DNA of 64,000 bases from Amoebidium appalachense (taxonomy: Eukaryota; Ichthyosporea). Every line of letters starts with the position of its first letter. The stretch's first letter is position 1. The translations under genes were made by a program, and so were the position numbers. Of the stretch, positions 27,248-40,535 are shown piece by piece. The notes under the pieces were generated by a model, which had not been told where the DNA came from, did not search any database, and worked only from the letters and a program-made list of their open reading frames with translations. The stretch lies in the NCBI GenBank assembly GCA_963693365.1, contig CAVNZM010000004.1, positions 13,206,001 to 13,270,000 on the forward strand, in the 5' to 3' direction.

Positions 27248-27399
27248 AAAGGTTAGTTCAGGTGAAATGAGGTTCCAAGTCAAGGATTCTAGTGGTTGGG
27301 AAACCTGAAAAACACGGAGAGAAAACGAGATAATGGTAAATTCCAGTAAAATGGGCATGGCACATTTGCATCATTGCCTATTTCAGGGGGACCGGGCGG
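27031..27399 (-). pseudogene. Inverted copy of one PPR exon with flanking intron
   Basis: Reverse complement of about 5141-5515. The exon (27158 down to 27043, matching 5393-5508) keeps its frame and both splice sites, but it stands alone, in reverse, just left of copy B. It is flanked by poly-G where the source has poly-C. Confidence 0.85.
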
Positions 27400-27844
27400 G
27401 GGGGGGGGGGGGGGGGGGGGGGATACGACAGCTCTAATATATATTTTTTTTATAAAATTGTCTAGAAATCAAGGGTTGCACCGGAAGCAGACCGCTTGCC
27501 TTCATACATTGTGGGTGGATAGAGGCAGGCAGTAAGAGGATATGAAGAACAATAACAGGATGGTGTTGGGGTAGTGAGTGTTGGGCCGTGGGTGCTCATG
27601 AGGGAGGGAGAGGGGGGGGGGGGGAGGGGGGGGGGGCTCTATGAACTGAGCTGACTTTGTGTCTGGCATGCAGAAACAACCCGTCAGGGCTCTTGGTTAC
27701 CTGGAGGAGATGCTCGACCTGCCCGATAAGGTATGTCGCGTGATGGGCACGGGCAGGGGTCTGATTGGTCAGGGGGGGATGCGGTGGGGGTATGTCTTGT
27801 TGTGCTGGTATGTGGTCATGTCTGTGTGGTTGAGTATGGTGCTT

Positions 27845-27900
<56 letters not shown>

Positions 27901-28012
27901 GTTGTTATGGTGACCATGTGTTGAATGGGGCAATCAGGTCCCCCATTGGTCCCATGGGCTCCCTCCCCCACTTCCCCCCTTCTCCTGCATACACACACAA
28001 AGTTTAGCGCGT

Positions 28013-28072
<60 letters not shown>

Positions 28073-28193
28073 ATGCTGCTCACTCTTTGCCTGTATCTGT
28101 CGAATCCCCGGATGATGGGTGTATGGCAAGGTCGGCAACTTCGTATTGTTGTCCCTTTTTATGGTTTCTTTCTCCCCCATCAATTGTTGCCCA

Positions 28194-28227
<34 letters not shown>

Positions 28228-28661
28228 ACACACACACACACACACAGCCTCCGCCTATCCTCTGCGCAATGAGACCACTCTTGTATTGCTCGTCTGTGCC
28301 ACCACCCATCGCACACCCACTGATGCTCACCTCCAATCAACCCACTCCCAGGACCCATATGAAGTGGAGCAGGGTTACAGTTCCTGCATAGAGGTATACT
28401 CCCCCCCCATCCCTCCCTCCCCCCCCCCCCCCCCCCCCCCCAACCCGGTTGCCGCCGCCCCCTCCCCTCCCCTTCCCTTTGACCCCTTTATTCTCTTCTT
28501 CATCTGTTCCTCACACACATTTCCCCTCCAATGCACAGTCACAAATGACAGATGATCAGAAAAAAAAAAGAGCCAGGGGGTATGGAAGAGAGATGGATGA
28601 GTGTGCAGGTGTTTGCTAGTAGGACCTGCTTGCAGCCTTTTGCGGATATTTGGCTGATGAA

Positions 28662-28835
28662 GTGCAGCGGTGTAGCGGGCACGAGAGGGAAGGTGTGTTG
28701 AAGGAAGGACAGGGAGAGTGTGCAGCGGTGTAGCGGGCACGAGAGGGAAGGTGTGTTGAAGGAAGGACAGGTAGAGTGTGCAGCGGTGTAGCGGGCACGA
28801 GAGGGAAGGTGTGTCGAAGGAAGGACAGGGAGAGT
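28662..28835 (+). repeat. 58-bp minisatellite, three units
   Basis: Unit GTGCAGCGGTGTAGCGGGCA… through AGGAAGGACAGGGAGAGT. Copy A has one unit (around 13880-13940). It is intronic, so the change has no coding effect. Confidence 0.9.
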
Positions 28836-29170
28836 GTGTGTGTTTGTTTGTGTGTGTTGCGAGGGTCTTAGAGGTGGTATGGGTGTGCAAGCTTCACCTG
28901 TGGTGGGTGTTAAAGGTGGGTGTAAGCGCGGGAATAATTCATATAAAGGGAACGAGAAAAGCATATGAAAGGGCCAAGGAAAGATCACTTGACTGGTAGG
29001 ACACAGTTTCTCTTCTGTGACGGCCTGGTCGTTGGGTGGCAAGGGACACACTGTGTACATCTGAGCTTGTGTCGGCCAAACATGTCTGGACGTGTGCATC
29101 TTTTGGATCAAAACACGAAAACACACACCCTAAACTTATGCTGATTCACGCCGCCCATATGCGCGCGCGT

Positions 29171-29321
<151 letters not shown>

Positions 29322-30631
29322 CTCTGGGCCGCAATGGTCGTGCCGATGCAGGGTTCGAACTTCTTAAACGCTGCCGGGAGGAGGGCATCAAGCCGACCGA
29401 GAAGTCATTCTATTGGCTGGCTAAGTTCTGCCTCGACACAGAGCAGAAAGTTGTCACTGATATATCTCCTCCCCCCTCCCCCTCCCCCTTCTCCCCTCCC
29501 TCACCCCCTTTTCCCCTCCCCCCTCTCGCCCTTCTCCGCCCCTTCCATACGTCATTCCTCACCACTACTGTGTGGTCGTTACTGGTGCTGCATGGTCTTG
29601 TGTGTTTAAACTGGCCGGCACTGTGTTCTTCTTTGTATCTCTGAACTCGGTGAAGTGCACTGTGTCATAATGCCCCCCTCCCAAGCCCCCCCCCCTCCCC
29701 TTCCCCACCAGCACCCACCACCAGCACCCACCACCCACCACCCATTATACTCTTTTTCCCCTCTCAGCCCATTCATCCACCGTCCCTTTCCAATCGCTGG
29801 CCCCTGTTGAGACCAATAAACATGCGGTCCTCCCCCCCCTTCCCCTCCCCGCCTCATGCATGTGCACGAGTGCATGTGTATAAATGCCCGATCACCTTCT
29901 ACAGTATCTACTTGGCCCTGTGGTGTTAAATATTGGTGTTAGTCAAAACGTCACCACTGTCTCTTTCGCTGCACCCAGCAGCCACACCAACAGCACACAC
30001 ACCCTGTGTGCAAGAAGTATCATGTCTGCTCCCACTCACTACACCCTTTCTTCGTGCAGGACTCCTACCCCGAGTATGTTCCTCCACCACAGAAGGTTGT
30101 TTCCTTATCCCCCCCCCCCCCCCCCCCCCCACCACCACCACCACCACCGCCTCCTCCTCCTCCTCCTCCTCCTCCTCCTCCTCCTCTTCCTCCCCCTCCG
30201 CCCCCTCTTCCCCCTTTCCCCGGGCGCCTTACCCACTCACTGAATTGTCTTCATGTCTTCGTGTTCACGTTTTGTTACTTATATGCTCGTTTGTTGTCCT
30301 GATCTGGTTTGGATGCTGCTGCTCATTCTTAGCCCATTGTTTGAAGAAGGCGGGCTTTGACGGGCTGAACTGAGCCATAATTGACCAACAGAGATGTTTG
30401 TGACCGGTGTCGTTCTACAGCAGGGTTAGCATAAATCAACTTGCTCTATGTAATGCATACGTTTGTAATCTGGTGATACAAAACAAAGATATAATTGCAG
30501 TGTTAGCAGTTTTCCTACCTTTGGCCGGTAAAAAGAGGAGTTTCGTCGACTCTAGTTATATCATGAAGCAATGGCAGGAAGCAATCATTTTATCGCATGG
30601 AAAATCTTTAGTGAAGTGTGGCAGGCCCGCC

Positions 30632-30667
<36 letters not shown>

Positions 30668-30823
30668 AGAGCAGATGTTGACGTTTTTGTTACGTAGGGT
30701 CTTGTGATGGCGACGGCGGTGGTCAATATGATGCTGGCGGACCATCCAAACACAACAAGACCAGCACCCCTGATCAAGAGACTGGCGGCTGCTGGGGTTG
30801 ACCTGGCCCCCAATGCCCAATAG

Positions 30824-32302
30824 GATTGCAGAGCCGTGAGATCGGATTCCGGGTGCCTGTGAGGAATATTAATCTGCGTAATGATGCATGAATGCACTGG
30901 TATTGGTGATTGTTTTTTTTTGGCAGGAAACTTCAAAAATGAGCAAGTCGAATGACCTGGTGTAATGGTTGGGGTGCTGATGGTGTTTGGAATCGTACCG
31001 TGGAAAAGGACCTGGTGTTGTGTGTAGTCTGTGGTGGGTTGGTGGAACCCGAGACCGTACGAACGGAATGCATATACAAGACTTCCAGTTATAGTGTAAA
31101 TGATGTTGTGTAGTCACACATGGTATAATATTCGTTTCAATCTAGAAAGGGTATTGTCAATTTGAAATTTGAAGAGTGACATGGGCGGGTGGTGTGTATG
31201 TGTAGACTTAAGTTCTGTTCGAGAACTGTGTTCCTGGGCCCTAACAGTTGCATATTTTCTCGTATTCTTGCATATTTTCGTATATTCTTGTATAGTCTTG
31301 CAGTACAACGGCAAAATACGTGATAGTGGGTAGAAAGGCTGGCTGGCCAGGCCAGTAAATAAAAATCTGTGGCAATTGCAAGGCCGTATGCAAAACATTG
31401 GTTTGAGAACGCAGTGCATGGTAAAATCATCGAGGACGTACCGGGAAACTCTCCCGACCATTAGGTCATGACACAGCAATGCACCTATACCCTGGCCACA
31501 ATCTTATGCATAATATGTACCCCCACCCACCTCTCAGGGCACCGCTTATCATCCTGCAGACATGACCGGTAGCGAAGTCTAATTAATCTAATTATAGCAT
31601 GTCATGCACACAAGTGGTACCGGTCCCAACCCGGTTACGTCTGGACAATGTACACGTGCTTCAGACCCCCCCCCCCCCCCCCCCCCCCCCCCACCTCGCC
31701 CCACCGACCCCCCCCCCCTCCCCCCCCAAAAAAATTATCAGATCATAATATGGCCATGCAGGGGTGCATGATTGGTGCATGCATCATGAAATGTATTTTA
31801 CGGATTCGGAAGTGCCTGCACTTTGTTTTTGTATGCCACCAGATTGGTGAAATACTTAAATATGTAGTTACACATGTTATAAGTTCTGTTCTGAAAACGT
31901 GAAAGTTCATGAATGTGCATCATAAAGTCCCCCCCCCCCCCCCCCCCTCCCCCCCCTGCTGCCGCCGCCCTCCCCCCCCCCTCCCCCCTTCCCCTCCCAC
32001 GGTTTGGAGCCCCCCGAGGCCTCCCTCGGCCCGCCGCCCCCCTCCTCCCCCCCCCCCCCCCCCCCCCCCCCCCAAACACACAACATGTACACATACACTG
32101 TACACTGTACACACACACACCGACATACGTATACACACACGCACACGGTCCCAAGTTGAACCCCCCTGCCCCCAACCCCGGAACCCCCTTCACTTGTGCA
32201 CACACTGCCACACACACATGCGCGCGCGCACACACACACACACACCGCACACACACACCGTGCACAGTGTCGACGTCACACGCGCACGCACTGGCACACA
32301 CA

Positions 32303-32350
<48 letters not shown>

Positions 32351-33681
32351 GTCACCAATGATCACGCACATTGACATATATGTCCACACACACACACCGT
32401 CACACAGTGTCACACACACACACACATACACACACAAGCACACACCCAAGAACACACACGTACAAGCACCCTACACAAGGACACAAACACAAGAGCACAC
32501 ACGCACACACACACACACGCACAAAAACACACAAAGCAACGCACACATTAAACACATCCATACGCACACACAGACACACACATACACACACACATCGATA
32601 TCATGCTGTAATAATAGCGAAAGCTGGTCCTGCAGTAGAAGGTCTTGGCCGGCAAGGTGCCAATAGTCAACAGGTTTCAACACTGTGAACACAGAAAGTA
32701 CCTGTGACGTCGACCATGCAGCAGTGTCCCCCCCCCCCCCCCCCCCCCACCCACCCACACACACACCGCTCCCCCCCCCCCCCCCCCCCCCCCTGGACGG
32801 ACCTAAAATATCGCAGGACCTCAGTAGTACATAAACTAACCAATGTGTTGGATATGGCCCAGTGTGTGTGCGCGTGTGTGTGTGTGTGTGTGCTTGAACG
32901 CACGTGTGTGTGTCCGTGTGTCCGTCTGTGTGTGTGTGTGTATGTTGGGGGGAGGGGGAGGGGGGTGGGGGGGGGGGGAGTAAGGAAGTGACTCCGCCGC
33001 GCTTTATTCTTTTTATTTTATATTTTTTCCCCACTTTGGGGAGCTTTGGGGGGAGGGGCGGAAGGGGGGGGGGGGGGGGGGGGGGGGATGAATCGATGAT
33101 CGGAGACCACGTGACGGACTTGGGTGCTATCTATATCATCTTATTTATAACTGTCGTGGCAGCAGGCGTTCACCTAGCCTGTGGTATTGACGAATTCATC
33201 AACATGCCATAGTATAACACGCCCACAATAACGTTAACTTCAAGTGTTTCATTACAACAATTCATCCACACTTCATACTTGTGGCAGTTGCACGTCTCTA
33301 TAGATAATAAAATACAGCCTACAAAACGTTTATTCAACGGATTGTGGATTTGGGAGGGAAAACACAACGAAAGAGACCTTACAAGTTGCCTTGCTCTACA
33401 ATATCACCAGAGTTCACAGGTCAAATTGAGAGACCCGCTCTCACAGCTGCTGGCCCAAAATCTCACTAAATTTGAAACAGTTTACCTACGAGCATCTTAA
33501 GTATGACACTTATCACAAATGGTTGTGATGCAGTAGAAATATGCCTTCAGTGGAAAGTTGACCAATGAGCATTAAACCCAATTTCGGTTTTCATACACAT
33601 GCGAGTTGCTAGGATCATAAAACAAATATCATCGTCGGATTAATCATGATCAATACAGGTAACAGTGTGCTAGTCCCGCAC
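30824..33681. other. Intergenic part of copy B
   Basis: Counterpart of 15859-18583. It holds poly-C tracts (31667-31691, 32048-32073), CA-rich blocks (32105-32600), TG repeats (32867-32945) and a poly-G tract (33067-33088). No supported gene. Confidence 0.6.
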
Positions 33682-35817
33682 CTACAGGTGCAGCACCTTC
33701 CTGTAGGGCTGCATGTCCACCCCGGCAGCCTTGAGCAGATCACGTGCCAGTGCATTGAGGTACATGCTGCGCACCATGGTGCTGTGCTCTCATCTCCAGC
33801 AGACAGTACAGTGCCTCGGCTGGCTGCAGGCCATTATCGCAGTCCCGCAGCTGCTCGGCCACGTCCTGCTGCCGTTCCAAAGGATACACCCCACTGTCCC
33901 AACGGCCCTCGGCCAGCCCCACAACAATCACCGGCACAGGCATGCCCTCGACCGTGGTGGCTGCAAACGTGAGCTGCCTCTCGTCGTACTCGACAAGCAG
34001 AAACCGCAGTGGCTTGCTGGGGGGGGCCAGGTGTGTGGCATAGCGGCCCACCTGCACCTCAAAGCCCGAGCGCACCCTGGCCTCTCTGGTGCAGATGTCC
34101 TTGCCCCGCTTGAGCTCGGCAGCCCCAAAAACGTCCACCCCGTCTGGCCGCATGGTCACGTCGCCAACCTTGAATATGGCACCGCTGGCCCCACCATGTC
34201 TGCAGTTGTCAGAAGGCAGCACGAGTCTGACTCAGACTGAGTGACTGGTGGTCGTACTCTGTGTCTTATTCAGGCACCGAGGACATTATATATCACCGCT
34301 AACATGGTGCAGTATTCTGAAAACGGTGACAAGACCTATTAGCCTGAAATTAATCACTAAAGGACTAAAAATTAAAAATATTGGGTGCAAGCCACCTGGG
34401 CATGGCATTTCCTTTTCAGCAAAGCTTCCTAGGTGTAAATAGTTTCTGCATGTTTTTTTCTGCGATTGAAGTGCAATCAGTGCAAGATGTGTTTGAAGTC
34501 GTTGACATGTAACAGTGACGGCACATGCTACATCCCCACTTTTGGGAAAAACAAAACGTTAAATGTACCAACCGAGTTCATTCAACACTACTAGCACATG
34601 CATACACTAGCAGCGCCGGACCTGGCAGTATGTTGTAAACGTTATCATAAATATTAGTCTCATAATAATTTAATTTGAAAAGTACTGCAACGCATGAGAG
34701 CGAGAACACCCACCAGCAAGCAAGAAGGACAACAAGTTTTTAAAATTTTGTTGAATTGACAGTGTTAAGGGAGGATGACGAGGTAGACCAGAATCTTACC
34801 GAAGAAGAAATTCCCCGATGGTAGCTTCGTGTGGACTCAGTGCGCTCTGTCGTGCGGCACACCGGAGGTGCTCGAAAAATGCGTCTGTTGTGCTGTTGCT
34901 GCGCATGTCTGGGTTTGCACAGCACGTGTTTCCCACTTGCACATGTGCCGAGCACACTGCCATCCCACAGGAGAAACAGACTCTCGGGTCGAGGGATAGC
35001 TTACCACCACACAGACGGCAGCCTGCCGCATGAATCAACTGGACAAGCGCATTGTTTCTCTCCTGCCGCATGCTGGCCTTTGCAAGTCGTTTCAGCGGTT
35101 TGCGTGCTTTTGCCAGCAGCTTCACCGTGACGTACTTTCTACCACAGGAGTAGCTGCAGGTCTCGGCATGGCAGGCATTGCTGCAGACAGGGCGGCCGGT
35201 CGTAGGGCACACTCTTGCCGTGACCTTGTTGCACTTGTGGCAGGCAACGTCAGCAGTCAGCAGCTGCACCAGGTCCTGTGGGGGTGGAGTGGGGTCAGCA
35301 CAAAGGCTGAGTGGAATGGGCGACCGGCAACCACTGGGCGCGTACCGGTGCCTCCTCCATGGGCATACCAGGGGCCAGACCACGCTACTAGCACAACGAA
35401 CAGGATGTCCCACTGCAGCGACCTCCCGCCAAAGGTCCTGCTGGCAGTGCCCCAGCCACGGGGTCCCCTGCCTTATAATAAGGCTAGCTCCCAATCGCAA
35501 CTCACTTACGCGCAAAACAAGTGTGCCCGTGGGAACATCCATGTAGGTCGCACCAAGAGCATGGCTGGGTTGGAGGGCTAAGTTGGGGATGGCAAGGTAC
35601 GGGTTTCATGGAGGCTAGTCCCCTACCCACCTTCTGTTCGTTGCGCATGGACGGCGTCATGTTGTGGACAAACTGCACGCAGAAGATGGCCCCGCTGTGC
35701 GTCCCATTTGCTGACAGTTCTTGGTTTGCGCTGAAGCTTGAGGCGTAAAGGTGATGCTTTGGCTGCGGCTAAGCGGTGCCCCGAAGCTGCCGTTGAAGAA
35801 GAAGTTTTGATGTACAT
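33682..35817 (-). pseudogene. Decayed copy B of the zinc-finger/PD-(D/E)XK-like gene
   Basis: Same three-exon layout as 18584-20691, ATG at 35817. Two frame breaks are visible: in exon 1, near 35673-35676, copy A CTGGCGC is CTGCACGC (one base more); in exon 3, near 33788-33792, copy A CTCGTACATC is CTCTCATC (two bases fewer), which puts a stop at 33740. The zinc-finger exon (about 34800-35275) is still open, with all finger cysteines kept, and so is the nuclease-like core. Unless both are sequencing errors, the full protein cannot be made. Confidence 0.8.
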
Positions 35818-36356
35818 CTTCAAGTTAGTTCCGAAGGACACTGTGGGTCAAGCAGCCTTTTTTTTACCCTGGCGGCGTCGCCCGCAACTAAGATACCAGC
35901 TACTGAGAAAGACCCTATGAAAACAGAGAAACGCGGTTAAATGTTATTGTTGTATGCGAAGATGGAAAATGGATTTTTTTTCCTTAAAAAAAATATATTA
36001 ATCTCCAAGAAGGATGATCAATAAAAGAGTATGTATGCTATAGAGAAAGATATTCCCTTCTGGCCGATCGATGCGACTCGGGCATGAATTCGAAGCTTCT
36101 TAATCTAGGGTCAATTTGGCATGTTAGCCAATCACAACGCTTCGCCGTAAACTCCGATAGCACTGAGCAGATGACGGATCTAAGTTATTAGAAAACCTCG
36201 ACTCGGTGCTGCTTCCGGCGACGGTCACAAAGACAAAGTTTTCTCTTCAGCGCTATACTATACACATAACCTATAATGAAAGACATAGTTGTCTCTGAGG
36301 ATGAAAAAGGTGGTGGTAGTAGCGGTGGTGATGGTGGAGAAGCAAGGATGAAGCCC

Positions 36357-37286
36357 TTGAGGGATCATCGTCGTGCGTGCACCGTCCAGGATCAGGATAA
36401 AATAAGCATGGATGGTATGCAGCATGGCATGTTGGTAAAAGGCATCTGGCGGTCTTGATTGGTGCCGTAGTCTGGGAACTTGATGATCATTGGTTAAATT
36501 GATTTTATTGTAACCAATGAGGGCGGATGCGAATCTGACAAATATTGATCGATAGTTGTTGATGCTGTCAGCCTGTCAGGCAGGGTGAGGTCTTGTTTCA
36601 AACAGTACCGTAGGCTATTTCCGGCACACCATACTAAGCGCAATAGTGTGGTGCAGTCAACCAAAGCTCCAATTTTTGCGTTAACAACTCCTAAACTCTG
36701 CCTAACATCTAACATGTACTGACGTGTTGCCGCACGTGCGACGTTATACATCTACTCAGGCGGCAAAAAAAAAAAAGAAAGGAGACACCCCCTCAGTATT
36801 TGGTAGGCCTATGGCATAGTCCTATCGTTGTTCCGAGAATCTGGGAAGTGGGGAAAAGCCCTGAAACGGCTCGAATGGAATCATTGGTTACCAACATGTG
36901 GGCCAATCGGCGGCTATCAGCCCGGCTTCCCATGACTATTCACTCTCGCAGGAGTATACACTGTACTGTTACCTCCCTTACCAGTTAACACCCACCCATC
37001 ATTCTTTCCCTCTCTCCTTCCATGGACAAAAATCCTCCCCCACCCCATCTCGAGCGGCTGAAGCCAACATCGTCCCAGGCTAAGATTACGATGCGGAGGC
37101 GCCTGCTCACTGTGCTCAGCCCTGCTGGAGAGTGCAGACTGCATACAAGTTGGAGAAGTAGCACAGGCAGCAGCAAGACACGAGTTAGACAATGTGCAGC
37201 ACGAACCTTTCTACTGGCACCGGCAGCACACGGCGTTGCCTGCCCGTGTGGCCGCGGTGATTCCCGCCGCTGGCACCCTTCTAGGC
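36357..37286. other. Spacer right of copy B
   Basis: 36357-36485 matches 25323-25460; the rest is unique. A short frame at 37080-37310 leads into the broken copy C but has no clear homology to copy A. No supported gene. Confidence 0.5.
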
Positions 37287-38000
37287 AAACCAATAACTGT
37301 GGCAAGGGCATAGGATGCACAGCGGGTCCACCTTCTCAGCCAGTTTGTCCACAACATGACGCCGTCCATGCGCAACGAACAGAAGGTGGGTAGGGGATTA
37401 GCCTCCATGAAACCCGTACGTTGCCATCCCCAACTTAGCCCTCCAACCCAGCCATGCTCTTGGTGCGACCTACATGGATGTTCCCACGGGCACACTTGTT
37501 TTGCGCGTGAGTGAGTTGCGATTGGGAGCTAGCCTTATTATAAGGCAGGGGACCCCGTGGCTGGGGCACTGCCAGCAGGACCTTTGGCGGGAGGTCGCTG
37601 CAGTGGGACATCCTGTTCGTTGTGCTAGTAGCGTGGTCTGGCCCCTGGTATGCCCATGGAGGAGGCACCGGTACGCGCCCAGTGGTTGCCGGTCGCCCAT
37701 TCCACTCAGCCTTTGTGCTGACCCCACTCCACCCCCACAGGACCTGGTGCAGCTGCTGACTGCTGACGTTGCCTGCCACAAATGCAACAAGGTGACGGCA
37801 AGAGTGTGCCCTACGACCGGCCGCCCTGTCTACAGCAATGCCTGCCATGCAGAGACCTGCAGCTACTCCTGTGGTAGAAAGTACGTCACGGTGAAGCTGC
37901 TGGCAAAAGCACGCAAACCGCTGAAACGACTTGCAAAGGCCAGCACACGCCAGGAGATGAACAACACGCTTGTCCAGTTGATCCATGTGGCAGCTGCCGA
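37287..38000 (+). pseudogene. Third, inverted and broken copy of the zinc-finger/nuclease-like gene
   Basis: Opposite orientation to the other two. The exon 1 remnant reads KPITVARA-stop-DAQR against KPRTVSKWDAQR in copy A, with TAG at 37311-37313. The exon 1 donor (after 37385), intron and exon 2 (from 37741) are nearly identical to copy B (for example TTATTATAAGG and ACATGGATG variants). Cysteine 93 is Tyr (TAC 37831-37833). Homology fades at about 37945-38000, before the second finger. The nuclease-like half is absent. Confidence 0.8.
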
Positions 38001-38731
38001 TTGTGTTGTGCGCGGCTGTCCCTCGATGTATAGGCCTGCCTGCTTTTCCCTGCAGGTGGTGCACGCGAATACTACGTGCCCTGCAAGGCTAGACGCATCT
38101 TATGCAGCATCAAGTTCACCCATATGCTGGGTCTTCACGAAGCTACTAGACTAGCTCTGGGGAATTTTTTCCCAGCAAGAAAAAAATAAGCCATTTGAGC
38201 ATATGAGTCAGGCTCTCGTTTGTTTGCCTGTATACTTGCTGGGGAGTGGTCCGTCTTTTGCTCCTTGCAGTGTCGTCAGGTTACAGCTTCATGTTTCGAT
38301 TTCTGGGTGATGGATCTCGTCAGAGGCTGGTGTTGTTTGCCTTCTGCTTGAAAGAAGAAACGTAACTGTTTGGCTTTTCTATCTTGCAGATTTTAGTAAG
38401 CATGATCTGTTACACGGGCTAGATGTGCTATTGCTATGATGCTGGTGCGTCACCAGCCTGCTATGCGTGTGCGAACTGACCCAAGGCCGCCATTGAATAA
38501 GTTAGGGCCGGCTTATACTCATGGCTGACGCGTGCGGCTGAGTCATATATGTATATGCTCCGGTAAATCAGACAGTGTCCATCTAGGAGACTCTTGAAAT
38601 ATGGCCAGCCTAGCATATGAAAATGATTCAAAAATAAAGTTCAAGATATCCATACGTGTGCAACATATGTGAGTGTTCTATGCGGGCGCCCTGACCCCCT
38701 TCTCCCCCCCCCCCCCTCCCCCCCCCCCCCC

Positions 38732-38766
<35 letters not shown>

Positions 38767-40535
38767 GCACATGCACACAGGCAGCGCGAGCCCTGCTCGC
38801 TCAGAATGATCATGTGAGACTTTCTGAATTGAAACGGTGCACGGGGGTAATAGTAGAGTTGTACATGTGCATGTACATGTGCATATACATGTGCATATAC
38901 ATGTGCATGTACATGTGCATGTACATGTGCATATACATGTGCATGTACATGTGCATGTACATGAAATGAGAAGGCTGGTACCCACCACTCAACAAAGCAG
39001 GTAGGTCCCCCCTCAAACTTTAACATTCATTAGGTATTCGTGGTGCTCGTCCTATATGAAGGGGCTAGGGTGGGGGGATCGAAGGGACCCACCTGCTTTG
39101 GACTGGTATGTACCCACCATTCAACAAAGCTGGTGGGGAGATCTTCCCCCCCCCCCCCCCCCCCCCCCCCTTTTATTTAGGAGGAGACCCACCAATAACT
39201 AATGTTAGTATGTTATGAATGATTTCGAATTCAACTTGCAATCGATGTAGGCGAACACATGACCATAGTATATAGGCGCCTGCCTATCCACTACTTAGTA
39301 TCAGACTACCCTCCCCCCCCCCCCCCCCCCCCTTCCCCTCCCCCCCCCCCAAAACTACCACCACACCACCACCACGTGCACCACAAAAAAAAAAAGCCTG
39401 CCAGGGTCTCCCCCGAGGCCTCCCATATACCAATGAGGCCTTGGTCTCCCCTCCCTTCGGGGCCCCCTTCCCCCACCACTGCAACACTACCCGTTTCCTT
39501 TTTATGCGGCCTTGGGATCCCTTACCGAGAGCGCGATTTCTGGTTGCTCACGTGTTTTACCACATACCAGGGTTGCCCCGCAGTCCCCTCCCCCCTCCCC
39601 CCACCCCACCCCACCCCACCCGGGCTTGCTATTCCCCGCGCAACCTCCTTAGATGATAAGTCAAATCCTATTTCAGACTGCAGGTGTAAGTGTACATTCG
39701 TTAGAGGCAGCCACCCAAGCGATCATAGCATACTGGCACCACCACTGCACGCCGTTGAAAGCCGACAAGTGTCACACTCGCATACATACGCACGTACACA
39801 CAAAAACACCCGACACCCAGTGGCACACGCATGCACGGCGAGCATACACACACAAACACACGCCACCCAATGAATATTATAAAAGCTTTTATTTATAAAA
39901 ATGATTATCAGCACCAATCATGCAATATACCCAGCGGCCAGCGCCCATACCAACACCTCTTCTCAACTATTAGAGCATATATGTCGGTCCTCTCAATACA
40001 GCCCAAAAATGCCTCCATGACTGCTGCTACTGTGCTATGTACAGTAATATCTGGGTGGTGATAAAAACGTGAAAATCAGTGCTTAGGGTTTTATCGGTGT
40101 TTGTGCGTGGGGGTTGTTTGATTTGCTTTGCATATCAATGCATGTTTTTAAGGTGTGTAGTAATACTTAGGGGGGCAATGAGTGTGTACACACACAGTCC
40201 TCTTATATGGGCAATCCCACTTCCAAAATGGTTACGTGGTATGTGAAATATCTATAGGGTTATAACAACCACAGAAACGCCGCAGCAAGGGCAGCCTCTA
40301 GAAAGCCCTAAACCTAAACTACTAAGAAAAATTCTCATCGGGTACGAGGGTAAACTGCATGCGCACAACACAATCGATGTTTTTAGCTGGACGACATGGT
40401 TGAAAGGGCTCAACCAAACGAGCAGAACACTGCTTTTGCATTCAATCACAACCGCTAGTGAGGGAAATGCTGTGAAAAATTTCTACGAAAGTATGCGAGA
40501 TCAAAAAGATCATAATCTTACACACACTGTTATAT
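38001..40535. other. Gene-free region
   Basis: Unique sequence with a 12-bp minisatellite (38861-38962), poly-C joined to a long A run (38719-38765), two copies of an ACCCACCAnTCAACAAAGC motif (38982 and 39114), a second C/A junction (39341-39355) and CA-rich stretches. Nothing supports an exon. Confidence 0.55.
38861..38962. repeat. 12-bp minisatellite of alternating purine/pyrimidine
   Basis: Repeats of ACATGTGCATGT and ACATGTGCATAT. Every unit is built from overlapping palindromes (ACATGT, TGCA, GTAC/TATA), so the tract can form cruciform or Z-type structures. Confidence 0.9.
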
